Source of the DNA: Verrucomicrobia bacterium LP2A | GTDB lineage: Bacteria; Verrucomicrobiota; Verrucomicrobiia; Methylacidiphilales; Methylacidiphilaceae | Reading direction: 5' to 3' | DNA: 64,000 nucleotides | Assembly (NCBI GenBank): GCA_000526255.1 | Contig: JAFS01000002.1 | Span: 248,001 to 312,000 of the forward strand | Shown: positions 52,016-60,148 of the stretch, in pieces | Numbering within the stretch: position 1 is the stretch's first letter | How the letters are laid out: the number at the start of each line of letters is the position of its first letter | Program-made: the position numbers and the translations under genes | Notes under the pieces: generated by a model | What the model was told of the DNA's origin: nothing | Database searches by the model: none | Seen by the model: only the letters and a program-made list of their open reading frames with translations

Positions 52016-52240
52016 ATGGTAACATCAGTCGCGACCCGCGTTCAGAAGCGCCGCAGCGCCCTTAGAGCCGCTGGAATGCGTCCAATCCAAATCTGGATGC
52101 CTGACACCCGCCAGCCCGGGTTCGCCCAAGAGTGCCATCGCCAGGCCGCCCTGGTGGCACAAGCCGAGGCGGGGAACCCTGAGCTGGCCAGGTTCATGGA
52201 CGCCGCCCTGCGTGACGTACTGGATGACCATCCCGAATGA
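52016..52240 (+). CDS. mazE: MazE-family antitoxin (DUF3018 type)
   Basis: A 74-residue antitoxin that would bind and neutralise the MazF toxin encoded next to it. The sequence VQKRRSALRAAGMRPIQIWMPDTRQPGF, read across residues 8-35, and the following CHRQAALVAQAE helix are typical of the DUF3018 MazE group, with a C-terminal acidic helix (FMDAALRDVLDD) that would contact the toxin. ATG at 52016 is chosen over the longer open frame because family similarity starts there. The stop overlaps the mazF ATG by 4 bp. Confidence 0.85.
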   Translation: MVTSVATRVQKRRSALRAAGMRPIQIWMPDTRQPGFAQECHRQAALVAQAEAGNPELARFMDAALRDVLDDHPE

Positions 52241-52560
52241 AGCTCGGTGACCTTGTCACCGTCGTCATTCAGGGGGACTTCGGTAAGCCACGTGCGCCTC
52301 TGGTTGTCCAATCTAATCAGTTCGCTGCCATCGTCACTGTGACCGTGCTGCTGCTCTCCGGCACGCTGGTGGATGCGCCCCTGATCAGCATCGATGTGTA
52401 GCTCTCACCGACAACCGGCTTGCATAAGACCTCCCAGGTGATGGTCGACAAGACCATGACCGTCAGGTCAGACAAACTCGGGAATACGTTCGGATACCTC
52501 GATGACCAGACCATGCTTGCCATCAACCGCTCGCTTGCCCTGTTCCTCGGCTTTGCATGA
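52237..52560 (+). pseudogene. mazF: MazF/PemK-type mRNA interferase with in-frame stop
   Basis: The reading frame starts MKLGDLVTVVIQGDFGKPRAP, a clear MazF beginning, and continues through LLLSGTLVDAPLISIDV. A TAG at 52399-52401 (codon 55) then interrupts it, where a glutamate is expected. Past the stop the same frame goes on without a shift (GLHKTSQVMVDKTMTV, then FGYLDDQTMLAINRSLALFLGFA) to the natural stop at 52558. The single nonsense change would give a 54-residue fragment, so the toxin is probably dead unless the stop is read through. Confidence 0.88.
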
Positions 52561-52842
52561 CTGACTACGCCGATCGCGCGTCATGCCACCAAGGATCGCC
52601 AACGGGCTGTCCCCTGCCTCCGCACAAGTGTGCGTCGGTCTGCTGAATTTTTTGTCTGCCAGGGTGTCCCGAGGGATGCTCCCAAGCTCGCTTTCCCGTG
52701 GACACATCCTGTTGTCGTACCTGGGGTCATTTGCGGCTGTCGTTCGATGAGCGGTATAGGTAGGTTTGCCCTGTGCCAGCTCGGAGCTAAACTAAGATTT
52801 GAAGGTTAGCCCTCAGGAGATGAGAACCCCTTGGGAGATCTT

Positions 52843-53868
52843 GTGAAAAAGCCATATCTTCTTGCCGCAGCCATCTTGTGCTTAACTTTATCCAGCCTGC
52901 CAGCAGAGGCCAGAAACTTGGCGGAATTGGAGCAAGCGGCTAAGAAGGGGGATGCCGAGGCGCAATTCCTCATGGGCCGTGCCTATTATGTTGGTGCAGG
53001 CGTTCCCCGGGATTTTGCACAGGCGGTCTATTGGTTTCGTAAAGCGGCTGAGCAGGGGAATGCCGAGGCGCAATTCGATCTGGGAGTAATCTATGAGGAG
53101 GGCAAAGGCGTTGCCCGGGATTTTGCACAGGCCGTCTATTGGTTTCGCAAAGCGGCTGAGCAGGGGAGTGCCAAGGCGCAATTCAGCCTGGGCGCCGCCT
53201 ATGCGCATGGTCAAGGCGTTCCCCAGGATTACGCGCAGGCGGTGTCTTGGTATCGAAAAGCGGCTGAGCAGGGGAATGCCGAGGCGCAATTCAGCCTGGG
53301 CACCGCTTATGCGCATGGCCAAGGCGTTCCCCAGGATTACGCGCAGGCGGTGTCTTGGTATCGAAAAGCGGCTGAGCAGGGGAATGCCGAGGCGCAATTC
53401 AGCCTGGGCGCCGCCTATGAGCACGGCCAAGGCGTTCCCCAGGATTACGCCCAGGCGGTCTATTGGTATCGGAGGAAAGCGGCTGAGCAGGGGAATGCCG
53501 AGGCGCAATTCAGCCTGGGCGCCGCCTATGAGCATGGCCAAGGCGTGGCGCAGGATTGCAACCAGGCGGTGTTTTGGTACCGGAAAGCCGCCGCCCAGGG
53601 GAATGCCAAGGCGCAATTCGGCCTGGGCTTTGCCTATGAGTACGGCCAAGGCGTAGAGCAGGATTACAGCCAGGCGGTGTCTTGGTACCGGAAAGCCGCC
53701 GCCCAGGGGAATGCCAAGGCGCAATTCGGCCTGGGCTTTGCCTATGAGCATGGCCGAGGCGTCTGGAAGGATTACAGCCAGGCGTTCTTTTGGTACCGGA
53801 AAGCGGCCGAGCAGGGGGATGACGAGGCGAAGAAACGTCTTGCTGCCCTAGAAGGGAGAGGACAATAG
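52843..53868 (+). CDS. Secreted Sel1-repeat protein
   Basis: A 341-residue exported protein. The signal peptide (KKPYLLAAAILCLTLSSLPAEA) is followed by eight Sel1-like repeats of 36 residues with the consensus AQFxLGxxYxxGxGVxxDYxQA, forming an alpha-solenoid for protein-protein contacts. Repeats 3 to 5 are almost identical at the DNA level, a sign of recent expansion; one repeat carries an extra arginine (YWYRRKAAEQ). GTG at 52843 is the likely start because GGGAG lies at 52833-52837 and it begins directly at the signal peptide. Its partner is unknown. Confidence 0.85.
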   Translation: MKKPYLLAAAILCLTLSSLPAEARNLAELEQAAKKGDAEAQFLMGRAYYVGAGVPRDFAQAVYWFRKAAEQGNAEAQFDLGVIYEEGKGVARDFAQAVYWFRKAAEQGSAKAQFSLGAAYAHGQGVPQDYAQAVSWYRKAAEQGNAEAQFSLGTAYAHGQGVPQDYAQAVSWYRKAAEQGNAEAQFSLGAAYEHGQGVPQDYAQAVYWYRRKAAEQGNAEAQFSLGAAYEHGQGVAQDCNQAVFWYRKAAAQGNAKAQFGLGFAYEYGQGVEQDYSQAVSWYRKAAAQGNAKAQFGLGFAYEHGRGVWKDYSQAFFWYRKAAEQGDDEAKKRLAALEGRGQ

Positions 53869-54152
53869 GCGGAATGGGGCGGTTTTTGCTAAAGCACAAC
53901 AGCCGCAGGCAACTCTCCGAAGTCGTTGTGGGATAACTCCGGTGGGCGTCCGGAATCCCAAGCATTTCCTTAGCCGCATAAGCAGTTCCTCGGCCAGTCG
54001 GATCAAGGGCTGCTGGGAATGCATGCGCTCTCCTCATGGGCAGCCTCTCGAGAGAACGACGGTTTGGTGAACCCCAAGGAAACCATGCCGCCCAGCACAT
54101 CGGTGGTGCGGAATGGGGGAGATTGCCCTGCGCGGGTCTGGAGATGAACTAG

Positions 54153-54448
54153 CCCCCATTTCTCACGAAGGCCAAGCGTGGGCGAGAGCAAGAAAGCCGG
54201 CAAAAGAGCATAGGAAAGGCCGCCTTTCCCTGGGATAAAGTGCGTGAATGAGACGTAATTACAACCAGGAATGAAAATAGCCTTTCCTGACAAAGTGTAG
54301 GCAAGAGACTTTTGGGTTGAGAGCCCATTTTCCGCGTTGGGGGAAAGCGGGATTTACCCACGGTCGGGTTGCGAGCGATGGGGGCGCGATCCTCTTGCGA
54401 GAAGCGGATCGGAAGATTGGGTTGTTAAGACGGCTGGAGCGTTGCTTC
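54153..54448 (+). mobile_element. IS1380-family left-end fragment
   Basis: About 296 bp matching the left end, leader and first codons of the intact copy, beginning CCCCCATTTCTCACGAAGG after a CTAG flank (54149-54152). Similarity stops abruptly near 54448, inside the transposase N-terminus, where sequence leading to the AbiV-like gene begins. Confidence 0.82.
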
Positions 54449-54523
54449 GTCGAGTAATTTGCCTGTCCATCGGGATTTTGTGGACCGTGTGCTTGAAACC
54501 GATCAGGGCGACTGCTCCGATGG

Positions 54524-56110
54524 TCACGGTGAACCGGCCGCAGGCACTCCTTCACCTTGGTGGCCATGATGATCTTGGCGGGTCGCTTTCAATGCCGCAG
54601 GTGCAACGGTCTTGAGAAAATAAGCTTCGCAGAACAGCTTAATGAAAGAGACCTCCTTCAGTGTGATCACGGCGCCGTCGAATTTCTTCGCCTCGAAGGC
54701 TTTCGTGAGCTCGATGAAGATGTCGCGTACTTCTTGTGGCATCGCAGGGTACAGATCGCCGAGAAGCTTGGAGAAGATTGCATCGAACGCCGTGCTCCCA
54801 TCCCATTCGCCGACATCTCTCATCATCGCCTTGAGGCTTTCGTGGAAACTCCCGTAAGCCTGCAGCTCGCATTGCCAATGCACGTCGTTGAGGGAAAGGA
54901 AGGTGATGCCGGCGATATAAAGGTTGCAAGCGGTGTGCTTTTCGCGCTGGCCCGGCCCGGCCAGGGCCGCGAGACACATGGCGACGCGACCTAAATCTTC
55001 TTCTGTGAGGACACGGTTGGCGCCCCAATCGATCTTGAGCGAAGGACTGGGCTCGATCGTCATCCGCATCTTGGTGTCCAGGTCTTGAAGGGTCTCATAG
55101 TATCGGCTGGTTGGCTCGGGCATCCGCCACCACCAAAAGCCCATGGTGCCGATATTCAGCGCGGTGACGAAAAGCCGAGCCATAACCCAGCAGTGTAGCC
55201 ACAGTGCTTCGGCCGGCACGTTATCGCCCAGGATCAGCTCCAAGATGAGCTGGTTTTTCTTGTCGGGAACCGGGCAGAGCTTTGGCCAATCGTACTTCTG
55301 GTTCCAGGCCTTCAAGACCTTGGGCCGGATGGAATGCCAGCCGCTCAAAATCTTTACGTGCATCTTCCACTTGTCGCGCGTCTTTTGGGTTGGAAGGCTC
55401 CGGCTGCGCTGTAATTCCTGCTGAATGGCGGCTTGACCCTTAGCTTCGGCATCGGCGAATTCCTCCCTGAGCCATCTTATCCAGCCGCGCACATCTTTGA
55501 GCTCGGCAAGCTTCGCCATAGAGGGGCCAGAAAAGAGATACGGGCTCCGTGCCGGGTCATCGGCGGCGTTGAGAAACCATTGCTGAATCTCCCGGTCTTC
55601 GCGCTCAATGGTGGGATGGGGTACCTGAGCCTCGGCCTTGCCAAGCAAGTCGAGTGCGAGCTTGATCAGCCGTTCACCTTGCTCGAATGAAATCTTCTCG
55701 CGGGGTATACCAAGCCCGTCGCTGTTGCTCTCCACATAGATGCCCGCGAGTCGGCTGGAGTGAATGACGCGAGCAAGCTTCTGCATTTCTTCCAACGACT
55801 CTTTCGTGACCTGGCGCTGGAGAAAGTCGGCGCCGAAGAATGCCCAGAACAGCTTCTTGACGTGATCTTGTGTATGCTTCGTCGGCCAGCTTGGAGGCTC
55901 AGGACTCTGGGCCGAAATGCTTTCCAAGCCAATAAGCTCGCGCCGCCCGAGTTCCTCCAGCGCGAGCGTTGCGAGGTGATAGGCGATATGCGGCTTGCCG
56001 CCGGATTGTGCGGCTCTCGCGACGTCGAGCAAATCGCGGGCATGGTCGACACATGCGTGCATCGCGGCAAGAGCCTGGTGTCCGATGGTCCCCGCAACCG
56101 TGTCGTTCAT
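54524..56110 (-). CDS. AbiV-family HEPN-domain protein (putative abortive infection)
   Basis: The N-terminal 180 residues fit the AbiV-type HEPN domain: ALAAMHACVDHARDLL, then KPHIAYHLATLALEELGRREL at residues 39-59, which is the typical EE(L/I)G helix. AbiV in lactococci blocks phage translation. The remaining 350 residues are mostly helical (for example IELTKAFEAKKFDGAVITL) and not recognisable. ATG at 56110 is preferred; the open frame extends to 56305, but that part is the shadow of an IS5 remnant on the same strand. Both sides are IS debris, so it was probably delivered by recombination between ISs. Length 528. Confidence 0.72.
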   Translation of the reverse strand: MNDTVAGTIGHQALAAMHACVDHARDLLDVARAAQSGGKPHIAYHLATLALEELGRRELIGLESISAQSPEPPSWPTKHTQDHVKKLFWAFFGADFLQRQVTKESLEEMQKLARVIHSSRLAGIYVESNSDGLGIPREKISFEQGERLIKLALDLLGKAEAQVPHPTIEREDREIQQWFLNAADDPARSPYLFSGPSMAKLAELKDVRGWIRWLREEFADAEAKGQAAIQQELQRSRSLPTQKTRDKWKMHVKILSGWHSIRPKVLKAWNQKYDWPKLCPVPDKKNQLILELILGDNVPAEALWLHCWVMARLFVTALNIGTMGFWWWRMPEPTSRYYETLQDLDTKMRMTIEPSPSLKIDWGANRVLTEEDLGRVAMCLAALAGPGQREKHTACNLYIAGITFLSLNDVHWQCELQAYGSFHESLKAMMRDVGEWDGSTAFDAIFSKLLGDLYPAMPQEVRDIFIELTKAFEAKKFDGAVITLKEVSFIKLFCEAYFLKTVAPAALKATRQDHHGHQGEGVPAAGSP

Positions 56111-56230
56111 AAACGATGCGCCAGCCAAAGCGGCCCGCAAAGCCGTGAGCGACTCAGGATCTCTGCAAACCCCGGCATCCCGCTCGCGAGCCCGCCAGGA
56201 TCGGGTGCGGGAATGAGGTGGCCTCCAAGG

Positions 56231-56456
56231 GCTGATGCAGGGATGAGTTGCTAGTGGCGGAGATCTCGGGTCCGGCCATTTCCCGCGCCAGCATGACCAG
56301 GGCATGATTGATCTGATCGAGCGTATCGTCGCGACAGGAGCGATAGAAATACCCCTGCACGGTCATGAATGTTGCGAACTCCTTCGGGATGTGCTGCCAC
56401 TGGCAGCTGGTCGCCAGCATGTAAAAATTAGCCTCCACAGTCGTTCGCAGCGACAC
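56231..56456 (-). pseudogene. IS5-family transposase fragment
   Basis: The frame reading FYMLATSCQWQHIPKEF, then TVQGYFYRSCRDDTLDQINHAL, matches the N-terminal part of IS5/IS427-group transposases, whose usual text is CQWRxxPxDFPxxxTVYxYF. The start and the whole catalytic domain are missing. It lies just upstream of the AbiV-like gene. Confidence 0.75.
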
Positions 56457-56759
56457 CGTTCGTGGAATCGGACCTCAATGCAGCGGTGCCGCATGAACGG
56501 TTTGATCAGGGTCTATTGGGCATTGATGATGCTGCTTGCGTAGAACAATCCGGCCCTGCAAGGTCGTTGCCAAGCGATTTCTCTCCGGGCCATCGTGTTT
56601 CCGTTTGTCCTTCCAAACGAACTGAATCACAACCTACTGAAAATCGTTCAACTATGCCTTTTGGGTCAGTTCCGCTAGCGGATGATTGGGTTAAGCCACG
56701 GTTTGGGCTCTCGTTCATGTCGTTCGGGGTGCGCCCCGCCACCCAACGCACTGGGCTAA

Positions 56760-57236
56760 CCGCCATTTCTCATATCACTAAGGTTGACTGCGGCGGGCGG
56801 GAAGAAATCCTGAGGAAGAGCATGGGAAAGGCCGCCTTTCTCTGGCACCGAACGGAGTGGGCCCAGGCCCAGGTCGATACCCTCCGGCTCAAGCTCTTCA
56901 AGATCGGCACGCTGGTCCGTGTCAGCGTCCGACGCGTCCTCTTGCCGATGAGCAGCGCCTATCCTTGGAAGCACCTCTTCACCCATGTCTTCCGGATGCT
57001 GAGTTGCTGAGCATCCACAAAAACCAGAGCGCTTCCCCCTGCAGCAGAGCCTCCCATCGGGCGGAGCCTTGTTTGCAAAGAGGATTTTTGCCCTTTACAG
57101 AGCTCGCATTAAGCCAAATCGAGGAAAAATCTTGCTCCATCCCCGCTCACGAAGACCCTTTCCCCGCCGAACATCCTCGCAATCAACTCGGGCCTTCCTT
57201 TCTTGCGCGAAACCTGGCGTTGGTGAGAAATGGCGC
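56760..57236 (+). mobile_element. IS1380 derivative with large internal deletion (about 477 bp)
   Basis: It has both ends of the IS1380 element (CCGCCATTTCTCA at 56760 and GTGAGAAATGGCG at the right) but lacks most of the transposase. The interior jumps from the leader (near 56850) to the last 150 bp of the gene (WANAQ-like to the stop at 57008) and keeps the 3' non-coding part. Flanks are CTAA on the left and CTAG (57237-57240) on the right. It could be moved in trans by the intact copy. Confidence 0.82.
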
Positions 57237-57955
57237 CTAGTTCCGCGAAGCGGTGTTTCGGGGCCTGGCCGGATAATGAGGACGTCAACGACGCAGGCCG
57301 CCTTGGCCACAATCCGGGAATGATCAGGATCGTCCATAGAGGGACGAGTCCAAGGAAGGAAGACGGCAGTCACATCGATACGCCTCTGTTGCCGGTTGAT
57401 GCACGGAATTCAGTCCGGCTGCAGCTTCGCGCCATAGACCGGAAGATAGCCCATCCCCTGGGTTGCTGGATCTGTCGCTTGACACAGCTCGCTGGCATCC
57501 AACGCCGCTGCACGAGAAGCTGGCCAAGCCAAGCGCAAAGCTCATTGCGCATCCCCGCGGCAGCATCTCCCTGTCCTCCAAGGCGACGGTGCCGCCCCAT
57601 CTGTTCTGCTGCATCCGAGAATGCCCGACGGCCTTTAGCCACGAAGGTCCACGTCCTTTTGATATCACCCACGACGCCCCTCAATTAAAAAAACCGGAGG
57701 ATCTCTGCCCCGTTCCAAAGGATGCAGCAAATCCGATTATGAAGTCGCCCCGGTCTGGGTGCTCTCTCTTTTTTACCTGGAGCAGATGCTCACCAGCCAA
57801 AAACGCACTTTACGGGACCTCTCAGAGGGGCTAGCCTGCTCCAGAGTGGACGAATGCGCCGTCTACCTACGATTGCTGCAGTGGTGTGCGGTCTGTGTCG
57901 CGCCGCCGAACCCTTTGCTTTATCGGCAAGCAGATGACTTTAGGAGTGTATGCTT
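57237..57955. other. 719-bp region with no recognisable gene
   Basis: Open frames of 90-120 codons exist on both strands but none looks like a known protein, and codon use is irregular. It lies between the deleted IS1380 copy and a small orphan gene, and is best read as decayed mobile-element or cargo DNA. TAGGAG at 57941-57946 is the ribosome-binding site of the next gene. Confidence 0.45.
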
Positions 57956-58267
57956 ATGGATCAGGATACTTCGGATTTCGGAAATCTGGGCGATTACGCA
58001 TCCCCAGATGTCGTCGAGGCGCTGCGTCAGTTCTCTGACTTAGCAAACCGATGGACATTACATCCCCTTGATAGTAAGCGCTGGTATCGCTTTATTATTT
58101 TGTCACATTATGCACACAAGAAACTTAGCGCTAGCGACTTATGCCGGTGGTTGGAAGAGGTTGCAAAGTGGCCTGAGGACCGGGCGGAGCAACTCCGCGA
58201 TGAATACGAAGACGGCCTGGAGCTTCTAGCGGCATACGACCAATTCCGACATGGCGTTGCACAGTGA
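57956..58267 (+). CDS. Small protein of unknown function
   Basis: Encodes 103 residues, acidic and mainly helical (SPDVVEALRQFSDLANRW, then CRWLEEVAKWPEDRAEQLRDEYEDGLELLAAYDQ). There are no membrane segments and no motif that I know. TAGGAG ends 9 bases before ATG at 57956, so this start is better than ATG at 57950. The base composition is more AT-rich than the chromosome core. Size and setting would fit an antitoxin, anti-restriction or immunity-like protein, but nothing in the sequence decides this. Confidence 0.6.
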   Translation: MDQDTSDFGNLGDYASPDVVEALRQFSDLANRWTLHPLDSKRWYRFIILSHYAHKKLSASDLCRWLEEVAKWPEDRAEQLRDEYEDGLELLAAYDQFRHGVAQ

Positions 58268-58558
58268 TGCCGCGACGGCCGCTGCTCCGGCAAGTGGCGA
58301 CCCAATGCATTGATGCAATTGCTCTTCGGCAAGCAGCACAGCTTGTTAAAAGGGCCACGAGGAAATGCGGTTCCTCGCTGAATTGAGTGGGTAAGGGGGG
58401 AAGCGGATTTCGGTTAAGGGATGGCAAAAAGTGGGGTTCTTTCCATCCGTCTTCGACAGATGTTTGGGGAGAGAGGAAGCCGTCAAGGACACTTCGACTT
58501 CGTCGATCCTCCTTGACGGCGGATTGCCAGACCGGGCTGCCTGGTTGATGCTTGCGGA
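58268..58558. other. Gap containing a strong stem-loop
   Basis: About 290 bp with no gene. The notable feature is a 42-nt stem-loop at 58479-58520. It lies directly before the ISL3 transposase remnant and may include that element's left end, though I could not place a terminal repeat. Confidence 0.45.
58479..58520. other. Long stem-loop
   Basis: An 11-bp outer stem (GCCGTCAAGGA with TCCTTGACGGC), a small internal bulge, and a 5-bp inner stem (TCGAC, GTCGA) closed by a TTC loop. It has no T-run after it on either strand. It may be an IS-associated anti-read-through hairpin or another structured element. Confidence 0.6.
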
Positions 58559-59050
58559 ATGGACGCGAACAAGCTTTTTGCTGCGGCGCTGCAACTGGGT
58601 TCGGAAGGGAAGGTGAGCCGGAGTGAACTCTCCGCGAAGGAGCACACTCTGAAGATCTGGCTCGGATTTGGAGCAAGGTCATCGGTTCGCCTCTCCGGAA
58701 TGTCGACGAGCTTCCCCCGTACACGACACGGTGGAAAAGCGGTGGAGGCAGATGCACTTCGGGCAGTACCGGACCGAGTGGCTCGCTCGGGTTCCTCGGA
58801 TCGACTCTCCGGAGCAGGGAGTTCGGCTGGTGGAGGTTCCTTGGGTCAGGGCGGGGAGCGGGTTTGCTGCTTTCCGGAGGCCTCCAAAACGCTCAAAGAG
58901 CACGTGGCGGAAATCATCGAAGCGATCCACGAGCGGATCGAGTCGGCCCAAAGGATGGCCAGAGGCTTTCGGAGCTTCCGCTACCTGAGAATTGCCGCGT
59001 TACTCAAAACTGAACGGTTGCGGCTCGATCTTCTCGCTCTACCGACTTGA
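58559..59050 (+). pseudogene. ISL3-family transposase remnant
   Basis: The N-terminal part (LFAAALQLGSEGKVSRSEL, then LKIWLGFGAR) is followed in the +1-shifted frame (from about 58668) by the zinc-finger region of ISL3 transposases: CRRASPVHDTVEKRWRQMHF, then ARVPRIDSPEQGVRLVEVPW. The original frame returns for the C-terminal ERIESAQRMARGFRSFRYLR. Most of the DDE core between these is deleted. At least two lesions make it inactive. Confidence 0.8.
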
Positions 59051-59072
59051 ACCAGCAAAGAGATCCGAGTGG

Positions 59073-59702
59073 TTAGCCCTTCTTGCCATCCCTTTTCTTG
59101 ATTGCGGCACGCGATGTTTCTGGCAGCCCGGCGAACAATGCTTCGATCTGCTTTGGGCGTGTAATTCTTTCTTGGATGATGAAATTGATCATCTCAAAGA
59201 GCTGCTGCGCGATCTCCGGAGTGTCATTGATGTCGATCGCTCCTGGATGGACCGCGTTGTTGCCGACCACACGGCAGAAGTCAAAGGCCTTCTGTACCTC
59301 AATGGGCAAGCCCTTATCTACCATGGACTTGATATCGTCGTTGATGTTTTCGCCCTTTTCTCCCAGAACAGACATCAGTTTCTGTGTGGCTAAGCGTAGC
59401 AACGCTGCGGCCGCGCGTGGTGACGCCGCAACGATGGCCCGCGCCTCTTCTACTTCGCGGCGTATCTCTTGTGGCATGTCCTCATGAGCTCGTGGTGCCG
59501 TGGAAGAGGCAGGCGCGACAAGCTTCTCGCAGTGCCAGTAGCTGACTTCATGGCAAGAGTCGCACTCACAAAAGTCAATCCCGGCTTCTTCGGTGCCTCT
59601 AGGGGCACGACAAAGATTGCCCCAGCGTTGCTTTGCGAAAACTCCGCAATGAACACAATGAAACGCCTCTTCTTGGTAAGCAGGAGGTATGAACTTCGAC
59701 AT
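59073..59702 (-). CDS. DUF4145-domain protein with N-terminal zinc ribbon
   Basis: A 209-residue protein. Residues 15-57 have CVHC and CECDSCH cysteines that look like a zinc ribbon. Residues 85-195 match DUF4145, a HEPN-like helical domain often found in or beside defence and restriction proteins (AAALLRLATQKLMSVLG, then FCRVVGNNAVHPGAID, then FEMINFIIQE). The Arg...Asn-Ala-Val-His segment resembles the HEPN RxxxxxxH site with different spacing. ATG at 59702. The coding DNA is noticeably less GC-rich than the core genome, in keeping with transfer. Confidence 0.78.
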   Translation of the reverse strand: MSKFIPPAYQEEAFHCVHCGVFAKQRWGNLCRAPRGTEEAGIDFCECDSCHEVSYWHCEKLVAPASSTAPRAHEDMPQEIRREVEEARAIVAASPRAAAALLRLATQKLMSVLGEKGENINDDIKSMVDKGLPIEVQKAFDFCRVVGNNAVHPGAIDINDTPEIAQQLFEMINFIIQERITRPKQIEALFAGLPETSRAAIKKRDGKKG

Positions 59703-59788
59703 GGCTTTAATAAAATGGCTAATATTCCAACTCAGCGGTTGGCCGACTAGTGTCCGCTCTTTTGTATGCTAGGCGTTTTTGTGGTCTT

Positions 59789-59906
59789 ACTCTCTCACAC
59801 TAAGGAGAGTTGTTCGCACGTTGTCAACCGGAATCGGCGAGACCGCTTCCGTAAAGCGGTCGGTCCTAGCCGGGCCGGTTGTGAATCACCAGCTTGGTGG
59901 TGATTC
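59789..59906. other. Cluster of three stem-loops
   Basis: Three inverted repeats follow one another: 59789-59810 (6-bp stem), 59841-59861 (8-bp stem, GACCGCTT with AAGCGGTC) and 59883-59906 (9-bp stem, GAATCACCA with TGGTGATTC). They lie upstream of the DUF4145 start on its strand and downstream of tnsF. They could be terminators, a structured leader, or the hairpin end of a lost IS200/IS605-type element. Confidence 0.5.
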
Positions 59907-59963
59907 AAGAGGTGGGAAGCAACTCTCCACTTTCTCGTGGCTTCAAACGGCCTCCGTTGCAAA

Positions 59964-60133
59964 CCTTGTTCCCAAAGCAGACTTTTGGTCTATACAGAGT
60001 TCGCATTAAGCTAAATCGACCAGAAATCTTGCTCCATCCCCGCTCACGAAGACCCTTTCCCTGCCGAACATCCTCGCAATCGACTTAGGCCTTCCTTTCT
60101 CGCGCGAAACCTCGCGTTGGTTAGAAATGGCGG
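59964..60133 (+). mobile_element. IS1380-family right-end fragment
   Basis: About 170 bp matching the non-coding 3' part of the intact IS1380 copy (CCTTGTTCCCAAAGC onward), ending TTAGAAATGGCGG with a TTAG flank at 60134-60137. No transposase sequence remains. It stops 15 bp before the end of the tnsF-like gene. Confidence 0.8.
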
Positions 60134-60148
60134 TTAGTTGCTCCGCCC

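Noticed and set aside
52900-53800. Regular 108-bp repeats that look like an array
   Set aside because: They are in-frame Sel1 repeats inside one coding sequence, without spacers.
56111-56305. Longer N-terminus for the AbiV-like protein
   Set aside because: That stretch is the out-of-frame shadow of an IS5 transposase fragment on the same strand.
57463-57834. 123-residue open frame in the debris region
   Set aside because: No recognisable domain, and overlapping frames of similar length exist on the other strand, so coding potential is not supported.
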